Program-made: the position numbers and the translations under genes | From: JAFGAV01 sp041479055 | Lineage (GTDB): Bacteria; Acidobacteriota; Aminicenantia; Aminicenantales; JAFGAV01 | Reading direction: 5' to 3' | Length of the DNA: 64,000 nt | Assembly: GCA_963702835.1 (NCBI GenBank) | Contig: OY969762.1 | Location: 248,001 to 312,000 of the forward strand | The notes under the pieces: model-generated | The model's input: the letters and a program-made list of their open reading frames with translations, nothing else | What the model was told of the DNA's origin: nothing | The model's database searches: none | Part shown: piece by piece, positions 24,565 to 33,119 of the stretch | Position numbering within the stretch: position 1 is the stretch's first letter | Layout: every line of letters starts with the position of its first letter

Positions 24565-26308
24565 CGCTCTTTCCCTCCTTCTTGGCTGCGGCCAGCCTTT
24601 GCGATTTGATGCTCTCCAGCTTCTCCCGCATCAGGTCGCCCAGGGTCAGACGGTCGTCCTGGCTGTCCATGAATTTCTGGTATTCCATCCGGTGCAACTC
24701 GTCCTGAGCTTGGCGGAAGCTGAGGGACAGTTTCTTGTCCTTGGCGCTCATCTTGATGATCTTGGCCGTTTTTTCCTCGCCGGCTTTAAAAACCTCGGCG
24801 GGGTTGTCGATGCGCCGTTCGTCCAGCTCGGACAGGAAAACGACTCCCTCGATTCCGGGCGTGACCTCGACGAAAACGCCGAAGTCGGCCAGGCGGACGA
24901 TCTTGACGTTGAGCAGGTCGCCCGGCTTATGGCGGGAGAAGAAATCTTCCCAAATGTCGCCCTGCAGCTGCTTGATGCCCAGGGAGACTTTCTGTTTCTC
25001 GACGTCGATGTTGAGGACTACGACCTCAATCTCATCCCCGACCTTGAGCTTTTCCGAAGGGTGCTTGACCTTCTCCCAGGAGATGTCCGAAATGTGGATC
25101 AGGCCCTCGATGCCGGGCTCAACCTCCATGAAGGCCCCGAAGTCGGTCAGGCTGGTGATGCGGCCCTTGATCCGGCTGCCGGGGTTGATCCTCTGCTTGA
25201 GGAGCTCCAGGGGGTGGGGCTGGATCTGCTTCAAGCCCAGGGAGATGCGCTTGGACTCGGGGTTGACGTCGAGCACGGTGACCTCCACCTCCTGGCCCAC
25301 GCTCAGGATTTTCTTGGGGTGGACGAGTTTGCGCGACCAGCTCAGGTCGGAAATATGGACCAGCCCCTCCACGCCCTTCTCCAGCTCGACGAAGGCCCCG
25401 AAGTCGGTCAGGCTGACCACCTTGCCGGGAACCCGCTGCCCCTGGAAATATTTCTCGGCGATATTGGACCAGGGGTCGGGGGTAAGCTGTTTTAGGCCCA
25501 GGGAGATACGCTCCTCTTTTTCGTTGAAGTCAAGGACGACCACTTCCACCTCCTGGCCGGCTTTGAGCATTTCCGAGGGATGGCCCAGCTTGCCCCAGGT
25601 TATATCGGAGATGTGGAGAAGCCCTTCCACCCCGCCGATGTCGACGAAGGCCCCGAAGCTGGTCAGGGATCGGACCTGGCCCTTGAGCCGCTGGCCCTGG
25701 GCCAGGGCGCCAAAAATTTTTTTCTTCTTCTTCTCCCTTTCCTCCTGAAGGAAGAGCTTGCGCGACAGGACGGCATTCTCGCTCTTCCGGTCGAACTGGA
25801 TGACCTTGAATTTATAGGCGTTGCCGATGAGGGTCGCGGGGTTGCGGACCATGCGCAGGTCGGCGTGGGAATCGGGCAGGAAGGTTTTAAGGCCCACGTT
25901 GACGATGTAGCCGTTATTGGTTTTTTCTATGACTTTGCCGGTGATCCAGCTTTTGGTGTGGTAGGCTTTTTCCAGGTTGTCCAGGGCGTGGAGGGTATCG
26001 GCTTGGCGCTTGGACAGGATCAGGGTGCCCTCCTTGGCGTCGGTCCGCTCCAAGACGGCATCCACCTCATCGCCCGGCTTGAGCTTATTCAAGTCATGGC
26101 TGTCAAACTCCTCCACGGGGATTATCCCCTCGGACTTGAAACCGATATCCACCAGGACATGGTTGGGGGTGATGCGGACCACCCGGCCGCGGACGACCGT
26201 TCCGGGTGAAACTCCCTTGGCGCTGAACTGGTACTGGTCCAGCAGGCTGGCGTAGTCCTCCTTCTCCTGCTTCTCATCGTTGTCTGGTTGCTTGGTTATT
26301 TCTGACAT
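24557..26308 (-). CDS. rpsA: 30S ribosomal protein S1 (bS1)
   Basis: 583 aa with six S1 RNA-binding domains. Repeats 3 to 6 carry the typical SFGAFVDIGGVEGLLHISDI and DFGAFVELEKGVEGLVHISD patterns; the first two are more diverged, as usual. It binds mRNA and promotes initiation on structured messages. It starts inside the 3' end of ispH (13-bp overlap), an arrangement known from several phyla. Confidence 0.97.
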   Translation of the reverse strand: MSEITKQPDNDEKQEKEDYASLLDQYQFSAKGVSPGTVVRGRVVRITPNHVLVDIGFKSEGIIPVEEFDSHDLNKLKPGDEVDAVLERTDAKEGTLILSKRQADTLHALDNLEKAYHTKSWITGKVIEKTNNGYIVNVGLKTFLPDSHADLRMVRNPATLIGNAYKFKVIQFDRKSENAVLSRKLFLQEEREKKKKKIFGALAQGQRLKGQVRSLTSFGAFVDIGGVEGLLHISDITWGKLGHPSEMLKAGQEVEVVVLDFNEKEERISLGLKQLTPDPWSNIAEKYFQGQRVPGKVVSLTDFGAFVELEKGVEGLVHISDLSWSRKLVHPKKILSVGQEVEVTVLDVNPESKRISLGLKQIQPHPLELLKQRINPGSRIKGRITSLTDFGAFMEVEPGIEGLIHISDISWEKVKHPSEKLKVGDEIEVVVLNIDVEKQKVSLGIKQLQGDIWEDFFSRHKPGDLLNVKIVRLADFGVFVEVTPGIEGVVFLSELDERRIDNPAEVFKAGEEKTAKIIKMSAKDKKLSLSFRQAQDELHRMEYQKFMDSQDDRLTLGDLMREKLESIKSQRLAAAKKEGKSDD

Positions 26309-27174
26309 TGGACGTTCATCTCCCTCTGCGTTTTGGATTTGAAACTGTTTTTGATGGAGTGGACAGCTTCGTCTATGGCTTCGGGCGGAGTCGAAGCTCC
26401 CCCGGAGATTCCTATGCGTTCGACCCCCTCCAGCATTTCGGGCCGGATCTCGGCGGCGGACTCGATGAGGTAGGTGCGCGGCTGGAGGCGCCGGGAAAGC
26501 TGGAAGAGGGTGCGGGTGTTGGAGCTGTTTTGCCCGCCGATGACGAAGAGGGCCTCAACCTGCTGGGCCAGATCCAGGGCGGCCCGCTGCCGGACCCGGG
26601 TGAAGCGGCAGATGGTGTTGAAGACGGCCAGCACTTCGGTCCTCTCCAGCAGCCGGGATACGACCTTTTCGAACAAGTCCAGGTCCAGGGTGGACTGGGC
26701 CAGGACGGACCGCTTCCGGCAGAAAGGAAGCTCTTCGGCCTGGCTCTCGTTTTCCACTACCACGGCTTGGCCGCGGCTGTAACCCAGCAGCCCTATGATC
26801 TCGGGATGCTCGCGGTTTCCGACGATGACCAGTTCTCCGCCGCGGCGGGCCAGCCGTTCGACCCGCTTCTGGATCTGGCGGACGATGGGGCAGGTGGCGT
26901 CGGCTACGGTCAGGTTCTTGCGGCTGAGGAGCTCATAGACTTCGGGCGAGACGCCGTGGCTGCGGATGATAACTGTTCCCTCTGAGATCCGGTCGAGGTC
27001 GCTGCAGGAGACAATGCCCTGTCGGCTGAGGTCCCGAATGACCTGGGGATTATGGATGAGTTCGCCGAAAGCGGTCACCGGCCCGGCCTGAGATTCGCGG
27101 ACTTCTCGGGCCAAGCGGAGGGCTCGTTTGACACCGTAGCAGAGCCCGGTATTCTTGGCAATGATGATTTCCAT
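26296..27174 (-). CDS. ispH: 4-hydroxy-3-methylbut-2-enyl diphosphate reductase
   Basis: [4Fe-4S] enzyme of the MEP isoprenoid pathway producing IPP and DMAPP, 292 aa. The three cluster cysteines lie in GLCYGV, DATCPIV and NTICRFT. RSHGVSP, EHPEIIG and the GGQNSSNT substrate loop are present. The third-Cys segment (NTICRFTRVRQ) is less typical than the usual ATxxRQ but keeps the key residues. The ATG at 27174 is preferred over TTG 27180. A good promoter lies upstream. Confidence 0.95.
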   Translation of the reverse strand: MEIIIAKNTGLCYGVKRALRLAREVRESQAGPVTAFGELIHNPQVIRDLSRQGIVSCSDLDRISEGTVIIRSHGVSPEVYELLSRKNLTVADATCPIVRQIQKRVERLARRGGELVIVGNREHPEIIGLLGYSRGQAVVVENESQAEELPFCRKRSVLAQSTLDLDLFEKVVSRLLERTEVLAVFNTICRFTRVRQRAALDLAQQVEALFVIGGQNSSNTRTLFQLSRRLQPRTYLIESAAEIRPEMLEGVERIGISGGASTPPEAIDEAVHSIKNSFKSKTQREMNVQCQK

Positions 27175-27207
27175 ACTCAAGAAAAATGTCTTAAAAAATA
27201 GTCTTCC

Positions 27208-27236
27208 ATACTACTTCAGGGGAGGCCTTTTGTCAA
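27208..27236 (-). promoter_or_regulatory. Sigma-70-type promoter for ispH-rpsA-HU operon
   Basis: TTGACA (27231-27236), 17-bp spacer, TAGTAT (27208-27213) on the minus strand, ending about 34 bp before the ispH start. Confidence 0.6.
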
Positions 27237-27388
27237 CCCTAAGTCTAAATAAAATCTTCACTTAGCGGCAGCCCGACGCCCCCCCGGAGGCTCGTGCCCA
27301 GCGGGGCGGACTCTTGGTTTTTTCGGGCTGTTGACCTATGATTTGGACAAGATTGGGCCGGGGCGGCCTCGCTCCGGGGAGGAAGCTA

Positions 27389-28417
27389 ATGACCAAATAT
27401 GCAAAAATCCTGATCATCTTCCTGGCCTTGAGCGTTTCTCTGCCGGCCAAGGAAAAGCGGCTGGAGAATACCAGCGGGCTGTGGGATGTCCGCGTTCTGA
27501 CCAGGGTGGGGTTTATCGATTCTTCCGGACGCCTGGTCATTAATCCCCAGTTCGAGGCCGTGGGTTTTTTCTCCGAGGACTTGTGCGCCGCCCGGAGAGG
27601 GCCGCTGTGGGGCTACATCGACCGGACGGGACGCTTGGTGATCCAAGCTCAGTTCGACGAAGCGGGCTTTTTCTCCGAGGGGTTGGCCGTGGTGGCCGCT
27701 AAAGGCCGGATGGGCTACATCGACCAGACCGGGCGCCGGGTCATGGCCGCCGCTTTTGAGGAGGCCGGCCCCTTCCAGGAGGGACGGGCCAGAGTGAAAC
27801 TGGCCGGCCGGTGGGGATACCTGGACGCCAAAGGGAACCGCATCGGGCTGGGCGGCTATGAGGAGGCCCGTGATTTCTTCGAAGGCCTGGCCGCGGTCAA
27901 AATGAGAGGTCAATGGGGCTACATCGACAAGACGGGGAAAGTCGTCGTGACCCCCCGCTTCCTGGCGGCGGAAGATTTCCAGGAAGGGCGGGCCGTGGTG
28001 GGGACCCCGCGGGGCGCGAACTTTATTGACCCTCAGGGCCGGGTTCTTTTTGCCGGACGTGACTTTCCCGAGGCCCAGTATTTCTCCGAGGGCCTGGCGG
28101 CCGTGCGCCTGGCGCCCTCCGGCCGCTTCGGGTTCATCAATGCCCAAGGGGCGACTGTCATCCTGCCGCGCTACGAACAGGCCCTGCCTTTCTGCGGAGG
28201 GCTGGCCGCCGTCAGCCAGCGCGGGAAATGGGGCTACCTCGACCGGCAGGGACAGACGGTCATCGATTTCCGATTTGCCCAAGCCGATTGTTTCATCAAC
28301 GGCTTGGCCCGGGTCAGCCTTCTAGGCCGGGAGGGCTATGTGAACCAACAGGGCCGGATGGTCTGGGAACCTGGACAAAACCCGTCCAGCCCGGTCTGGC
28401 CCAAACGGAATTTTTAG
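27389..28417 (+). CDS. Secreted WG-repeat protein
   Basis: 342 aa with a signal peptide (MTKYAKILIIFLALSVSLPA) and roughly nine WG-type repeats of about 35 residues, such as WGYIDRTGRLVI, WGYIDKTGKVVV and WGYLDRQGQTVI. Such repeats form beta-rich, probably extracytoplasmic, binding surfaces; the ligand is unknown. A GGGGAGGAAG ribosome site fixes ATG 27389. It converges with the minus-strand zinc-hydrolase cluster. Confidence 0.88.
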   Translation: MTKYAKILIIFLALSVSLPAKEKRLENTSGLWDVRVLTRVGFIDSSGRLVINPQFEAVGFFSEDLCAARRGPLWGYIDRTGRLVIQAQFDEAGFFSEGLAVVAAKGRMGYIDQTGRRVMAAAFEEAGPFQEGRARVKLAGRWGYLDAKGNRIGLGGYEEARDFFEGLAAVKMRGQWGYIDKTGKVVVTPRFLAAEDFQEGRAVVGTPRGANFIDPQGRVLFAGRDFPEAQYFSEGLAAVRLAPSGRFGFINAQGATVILPRYEQALPFCGGLAAVSQRGKWGYLDRQGQTVIDFRFAQADCFINGLARVSLLGREGYVNQQGRMVWEPGQNPSSPVWPKRNF

Positions 28418-28426
28418 ACAACGGGT

Positions 28427-29563
28427 TCAGGGCGGCGGCCTGAGGAAAAAGCCCACGTCCTTCTTCTGCACTTCGGACGGCGCGGGCAGGTTGTCGATAA
28501 GGATCTCCTTGTCCGGATAGAGGCTGTTGAAGCTCGAGACCAGGGCCTGGATGGTGGCCAGGTGACGCGCCACTCGAACCCGCAGGGGAATGCCCTCCCG
28601 GCTGTATGGCACGAACAGGCGGCCGAGCCCCGCCGCCCGGAGATAAAACTTGTCCTTGCCATCCAGGATAAGATTCGCGGTGGGCTTGCCCTTGAGGCGG
28701 CCTTGCGAGGGGTTGGCCGTCTCGATCAAGATAGAGTGGATGCCGGCGTAATCTCCCCATTCGCGGTGACTGAGGCCGCGCAGGGTCGGGGGCGACCCCT
28801 CCAGCCGGATGTCGAAGCCCCCCGCCTCCACTTCGAGCTTGGCCAGGGCGGCCAGCTCCGCGCTCTGTTCATGGAAGACGATGGCGTTGATGACCGGGTA
28901 CTCCGGCGCAGACTCGTGGACGTCCAGCCCCAGGTCCACCTTCTCGCGGCGGATGAGTTCCATGATCCCGAAAGCGATTTTCTCCGTCAGGTAGCCGTGG
29001 GGCCGGCCGGGGTAACAGCGGTTGAGGTTCCGCACCTCGGCCCCGGACAGCAACTGGCCGGACGGGTTGATGTAGAGGGTTGGATCGGGCCACTGGTCAA
29101 CGGGGTTGGTCAAGCGCGACCCGTAGCGAAACCAGCGCCGGCCTCCGCCCGGCGTGGCCAGGAAAAAACGCTGGGGCGCGGCTTCCTGAGGGTCGCTGTG
29201 GCTGAAGGCGCTCGAGTTGGCCCGGGGCACGATGAGGACCCGGCCTCGGCGGACGGCGATATTTTCCAGCATAACCACGGCGGTAATGAACCCGCCGGGT
29301 TCATTGGCGTGAGTGCCCCCCAGGATGAGCATTGTCCCGCCCGGCTCCTTCCCTTCAAAGAGAAAAACTTCGGTATCGCCTTTTGTCTTTTTGAGGCCGG
29401 GAAAATAGTCGCTGAGCATCCTGCGGCCGGCCAGCCCGGCGCCGGGATAAAGGGGCTCGGGCCGGTGCAGGCTCCAGAAGTTGAGGCCGGCCAGGACGCT
29501 GACCGCGGCGCTGAAGGCCAGCAGGCCGGCTCCGGCCAGGATTGATCTGAGGGGCTTGGTCAT
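28427..29563 (-). CDS. Succinylglutamate desuccinylase/aspartoacylase-family zinc hydrolase, membrane-anchored
   Basis: 378 aa. An N-terminal hydrophobic segment (about 8-30) directs it to the periplasm or anchors it. The M14-like zinc site is GGTHANEPGG (His85, Glu88) with DVHES (His216). NLNRCYPG is a further family motif. It would hydrolyse an amide or peptide bond of an N-acyl amino acid. It lies 7 bp downstream of the TRAP permease, suggesting that the hydrolase prepares or processes the transported compound. Confidence 0.85.
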   Translation of the reverse strand: MTKPLRSILAGAGLLAFSAAVSVLAGLNFWSLHRPEPLYPGAGLAGRRMLSDYFPGLKKTKGDTEVFLFEGKEPGGTMLILGGTHANEPGGFITAVVMLENIAVRRGRVLIVPRANSSAFSHSDPQEAAPQRFFLATPGGGRRWFRYGSRLTNPVDQWPDPTLYINPSGQLLSGAEVRNLNRCYPGRPHGYLTEKIAFGIMELIRREKVDLGLDVHESAPEYPVINAIVFHEQSAELAALAKLEVEAGGFDIRLEGSPPTLRGLSHREWGDYAGIHSILIETANPSQGRLKGKPTANLILDGKDKFYLRAAGLGRLFVPYSREGIPLRVRVARHLATIQALVSSFNSLYPDKEILIDNLPAPSEVQKKDVGFFLRPPP

Positions 29564-29570
29564 CCTCCTC

Positions 29571-31064
29571 TCACTTGATGAGGAACAGCCTCAACAGGAA
29601 AATGACCAGGACCAGGGAGGCGCTGAGCTGGCCGAGGAATTTCTTCTCCCGCCAAAGGTACCACACCAGGCTTCCGGCCAGGAATAAGACGATGAGCTGG
29701 TAGGCGATGGGCAAGCCGCCGGCCATGATGTCCTGGAATGAGGAAGAGCTTGGGAGGGGGGCGCCGGTTTTGACCGGAACGGCTCCCGGGCCGGGCACGA
29801 GCAGGCTGGCCAACTGGGGAGCCAGCAGAAGGAAGGCCAGGCCGGCGGCGAGCAGGACCAGGGCCGGCACGAGGCAGTGCCGGACAACTTTGAAGAAACT
29901 GCCCTCGCCGACAACCTTGGCCGAAAACCTCCCGGCGATGGCCGAGGGCGGCATCAGGTCTCCCAGCCCGACGATGCCCGACAGGGCCGAGGCGGTGATG
30001 ACGGCATTCTTGTCCAGGAGGGCCAGGATGAAGGGCACGCCCAGGATGGAGGCCGAGCCGAAGGCCGACACGCCGCCGAAGATCGGCAGGCTGAGGGCCA
30101 TTCCCGGATAGATCAGAAAAGCGGGCAGGGACAGTATGGAGATGACCGTCCAGCCCCGGGCCCCGGTCAGGGTCATGACCTGGATGAACATACCGACTCC
30201 GAAAAGGAGGGTCAGCAGGGGGATCACCTCCCCAATAGCTTCCTGGGCGGCCTTGAAAAAATTGAAGGGCCGGCCGGTTCGGAGGCCAACCAGGCTGCTG
30301 ATAAGGAAGAAGGCCGGAATGCCCGGGTCGGGTATGACGCGGGCCAGCGCGCCCTGACCGAGGAAAAGTGCGGCCAGCACGGCCAGCGGCAGGAAGAGCT
30401 TGAAGCCGTACTGAGGGAAGTAGGACTGCGGCAGAATGGCCGTCATCTCCCGGCGGCTGATGACCTTGACCCCCCCGCCCCCCAGCCACAGGGCGGTGAA
30501 AATCGCGGGTGGAAAGGTCAGCGCCAGGAGCGGGAGGGTGAAGCCCACGTAGGGGAGGTCCACTCCGCCGCCCATGATCATGACCAGGATATTGACCGGC
30601 GGGGCGATCATGCCCAGGATGCCGCCCATGGCGATGAAGGCCGCGGTCTTGAGCCGCGACATCCCCAGCTTTTGCAGCACGGGCGCTACCAGGGGCCCGG
30701 CGGCAAGCACCGAGGTCACCGACGAGCCGGTGATCATGCCGGGGAACATGACCAGCAGCATGGCCGCCAGCAACAGCAGCGTCTTTCTCCGGTAAAAGGC
30801 CCGCAGGAGCAGGGCGGTAACGCTGTCCAGAATGCCGGAGGCCTGGAGGACCTTCATGTAGATCATGGCCGTGAAGATGATGAGGATGACGTCGAAGAAC
30901 CCGAAGCTTCCCTCGACCAAGTGACGGAGGCTGAACCCTTGGCCGCCGGCCAGCATCCCGGCCACAGCCGAAGCCACTAGGGCCAGGCCGATGGGCAACT
31001 TGAAGGCCATGGCCAGCGCCACGAATACCGCCACCATCAGGATGAAGACAAGGTATTCCGGCAT
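29571..31064 (-). CDS. TRAP-type large permease (DctM-like)
   Basis: About 497 aa with 12 or more membrane segments. DctM-type features are FPGMITGSSVTSVLAAGPLV, GMIAPPVNILVMIMGGGV, and a second half with FGGVSAFGSASILGVPF and GDLMPPSAIAGRFSAKV. A C-terminal extension has two more helices and may stand in for the small DctQ subunit. No DctP binding protein is encoded nearby; the adjacent exported DUF6305 protein is a candidate partner. The start at ATG 31064 (MPEYLVFIL) is preferred over the longer frame. Confidence 0.88.
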   Translation of the reverse strand: MPEYLVFILMVAVFVALAMAFKLPIGLALVASAVAGMLAGGQGFSLRHLVEGSFGFFDVILIIFTAMIYMKVLQASGILDSVTALLLRAFYRRKTLLLLAAMLLVMFPGMITGSSVTSVLAAGPLVAPVLQKLGMSRLKTAAFIAMGGILGMIAPPVNILVMIMGGGVDLPYVGFTLPLLALTFPPAIFTALWLGGGGVKVISRREMTAILPQSYFPQYGFKLFLPLAVLAALFLGQGALARVIPDPGIPAFFLISSLVGLRTGRPFNFFKAAQEAIGEVIPLLTLLFGVGMFIQVMTLTGARGWTVISILSLPAFLIYPGMALSLPIFGGVSAFGSASILGVPFILALLDKNAVITASALSGIVGLGDLMPPSAIAGRFSAKVVGEGSFFKVVRHCLVPALVLLAAGLAFLLLAPQLASLLVPGPGAVPVKTGAPLPSSSSFQDIMAGGLPIAYQLIVLFLAGSLVWYLWREKKFLGQLSASLVLVIFLLRLFLIK

Positions 31065-31151
31065 TATGGCTGTGCGCGATATATTTAGGTGACGCGCCGC
31101 GATAAGAATCCAGGCCATTGCGTCATGGTCACAAGAATTTCGACGCTTCTT

Positions 31152-31712
31152 TTATTTAAAGGCTTTTTTTATAGGCTCGGCCGCCTCAATGGTTTTGTCC
31201 ACCTCGACCAGCGGGATGTTTTTATGCCGGCAAATCCTGGTGAATAGGCCGTCATGGTTGCCCGACCTGACCACTACCGCCATCCTAGCCAGCGGCAGGA
31301 AAGCCGTCACCAGCTCGTCCGTGGTCTGGCCCCGCCGGTCTGCCCCGCCCAGGTGAAGGCAGAAGACGGGAATGTTATTTTTGCGGGCCGTTTTGAGCAG
31401 AGCGCTGACCCGCTTCTTTTCCCGGGGCAGGTCGAGCCCGGCCGCGCCCAATCCCTTGAGGCTGGCGCCCAGCACCAGGACCACGGTCTTGTATCCTTCC
31501 AGGCCTTTGTCCGTGGCCAGCTTGACCAGGGTGTAGTTCAGGCCGCCCCTTTTAATGAGCACGGAGGCCAGTTGAATGTCGGCGCTCTGGCCGGCTGAGG
31601 TCAGGAGAATGGGCTGCACGAATATTCCATCCGTTTGACCGGCCGGCGATGCGGCCAAGGCCAGGGAGGCCAGGAGCATGACGCCTGAAATCAAAGAAAG
31701 CAGCTTTTTCAT
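31152..31712 (-). CDS. Exported DUF6305-family protein
   Basis: 186 aa with its own signal peptide (MKKLLSLISGVMLLASLALA). QPILLTSAGQSADIQLASVL, KTVVLVLGASLKGLGAAGLD and GLFTRICRHKNIPLVEVDKT match what I know of DUF6305, an exported Rossmann-like family. The frame continues upstream into a lipoprotein without a stop, but the internal signal peptide and a GAGAAGGA site before ATG 31712 show this is a separate product. The position beside the TRAP permease suggests a solute-binding or regulatory role (inference). Confidence 0.78.
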   Translation of the reverse strand: MKKLLSLISGVMLLASLALAASPAGQTDGIFVQPILLTSAGQSADIQLASVLIKRGGLNYTLVKLATDKGLEGYKTVVLVLGASLKGLGAAGLDLPREKKRVSALLKTARKNNIPVFCLHLGGADRRGQTTDELVTAFLPLARMAVVVRSGNHDGLFTRICRHKNIPLVEVDKTIEAAEPIKKAFK

Positions 31713-32243
31713 TCCTTCTCGTTCAGTTACTGATGGAGATCCCCCGGCTTTTTTCAGCTCCGCTGCGTAGTAAGGGTTGGTCCATTTATAGGGCAGGTCG
31801 CCATACTTCTTGCCCATCGGGTTGGGCGCCTTGTAGATCACTTCCTTGAGCACCAGTTTGACGCTGGCGGTCTTCTCCACTTGAATCATGAAGCTGAGCT
31901 CGCTGGTCTCGCCGGCGGCGATGGGGTTGAGAGAGTCGGCATAGCCTCCCTCGACCTCCCCCTCGGGGATAGGATTTCCGTTTTCATCGAAGGCCACCGC
32001 CGTCCAGACGATGGAAGTCAAGGGCGCATCGGTGACGTTCTTGACTGTGACTTTGAAAGTCGGGGCGGCCAGGCTGACCAGCATGGGGACGATGGACCGG
32101 ATCTCCACCGGCGACCGTCCGGCTGCCAGGACCTCTCTGACGGGCAGGGTCCCGGCGGGCTTCTCCTCCCCTTGGCGCTGGCAGCAGACAAGGGCCAGCG
32201 CCAGAAAGACAAGGACCAGAACAGGGCTCCATCGGATTTTCAT
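31713..32243 (-). CDS. Lipoprotein with Ig-like (DUF5780/FxLYD-like) domain, stop codon apparently lost
   Basis: Starts MKIRWSPVLVLVFLALALVC with a lipobox Cys, then a beta-rich domain (FKVTVKNVTDAPLTSIVWTA, ETSELSFMIQVEKTASVKLV). The frame runs on in register into the DUF6305 gene. One base fewer in the G5 run near 31740 would end it as KKAGDLHQ then TAA, about 20 bp before the next ATG. A sequence error is therefore more likely than a real fusion. Three ATGs lie together at 32241-32249; 32243 best fits the GAGGAG site. Confidence 0.68.
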
Positions 32244-32396
32244 CATCATTCTCCTCACTTTGACGGAAAAGGCTGGGAAAGCTTTTGATGAGGCACGGCC
32301 TTTATTTATCTCATATTCTCCTGATTTTCTCAATGAGAGAAACGGCCAGGAAAGCATCACTTTTTTCGTGATAGATCCAGTTTGTCAGAACTTTCC

Positions 32397-32426
32397 TTGA
32401 CATCTTTTTGAAGGGCACATTATACT
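32397..32426 (+). promoter_or_regulatory. Sigma-70-type promoter for the secreted protein at 32449
   Basis: TTGACA (32397-32402), 18-bp spacer, TATACT (32421-32426), with the ATG 22 bp further on behind a GGGGGAGGGG ribosome site. Confidence 0.65.
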
Positions 32427-32448
32427 TCCCGGCGATGGGGGAGGGGTC

Positions 32449-33072
32449 ATGAAAAAAGCTATTCCCTTTTTGGCCTTGGTATTTGCGGCGGCGGGGCTGA
32501 TCCCGTTCTTAGCGGGCGGGCCGGGCGACTTGGCAGCCAACCCCTCTCCGCAGGACAAAGCGGCCAAGGCCAAGCCAACCTTCAATGGGGAATTTGAGTT
32601 CCGCGAGAATCTGGAATATACAAGCCATGGCTATCATAAATTGGACCTGCGGGCCAACATCCCTTTTCAGATAGCCTGGAATGACAAGGTTGGCGCTTGG
32701 GCCATCAAGGGCGCGGTTAAAGACGCCAAAGGGACTTCAGAAATGAGCTCCAACAAAATGACCTGTCAGGCCGACTTAAAGGGGAAGATCGACATGGATG
32801 GGTTTGTATCCGGCGAAAAACTCAAAGCCTGCAAATTCAAACTCAACATCAACCAGGAGTGGGAGGATTATGTGTTTGATTGCAGCGGTCCCAACCTTCC
32901 CCATCTCCCGATAGAAGAAGGCGGTTTCACCTTGAACCATGTTTTTGATTATGTGACGGAGGCGACGCCGCATAGTAAAGAGGTGCAGGCCGGCATCATG
33001 AAGGGTCATCTCTACCTGCAGCTTAAAAAATTCAGCGGGACGCTGATCGAACAGTGCGGGGTGATGTATTAA
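32449..33072 (+). CDS. Secreted protein of unknown function
   Basis: 207 aa with a signal peptide (MKKAIPFLALVFAAAGLIPF) and a beta-rich mature part. There are four cysteines after the signal (in TCQAD, KACKF, FDCSG and EQCGVMY), which could form two disulfides. I do not recognise a family. It is monocistronic, with its own strong promoter, and converges with ggt. Confidence 0.7.
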   Translation: MKKAIPFLALVFAAAGLIPFLAGGPGDLAANPSPQDKAAKAKPTFNGEFEFRENLEYTSHGYHKLDLRANIPFQIAWNDKVGAWAIKGAVKDAKGTSEMSSNKMTCQADLKGKIDMDGFVSGEKLKACKFKLNINQEWEDYVFDCSGPNLPHLPIEEGGFTLNHVFDYVTEATPHSKEVQAGIMKGHLYLQLKKFSGTLIEQCGVMY

Positions 33073-33119
33073 GGCTGGGTCAGTCGCCCACCCAGAAATC
33101 GATCTCGCGCAGCATGGCG

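Noticed and set aside
29877..30980. A 367-codon plus-strand frame opposite the TRAP permease
   Set aside because: Same antisense pattern: hydrophilic Gly/Asp/Gln-rich translation complementary to membrane helices.
33076..33100. CTGGGT/ACCCAG hairpin between the secreted protein gene and ggt as a terminator
   Set aside because: The stem is only 6 bp and no T tract follows on either strand.
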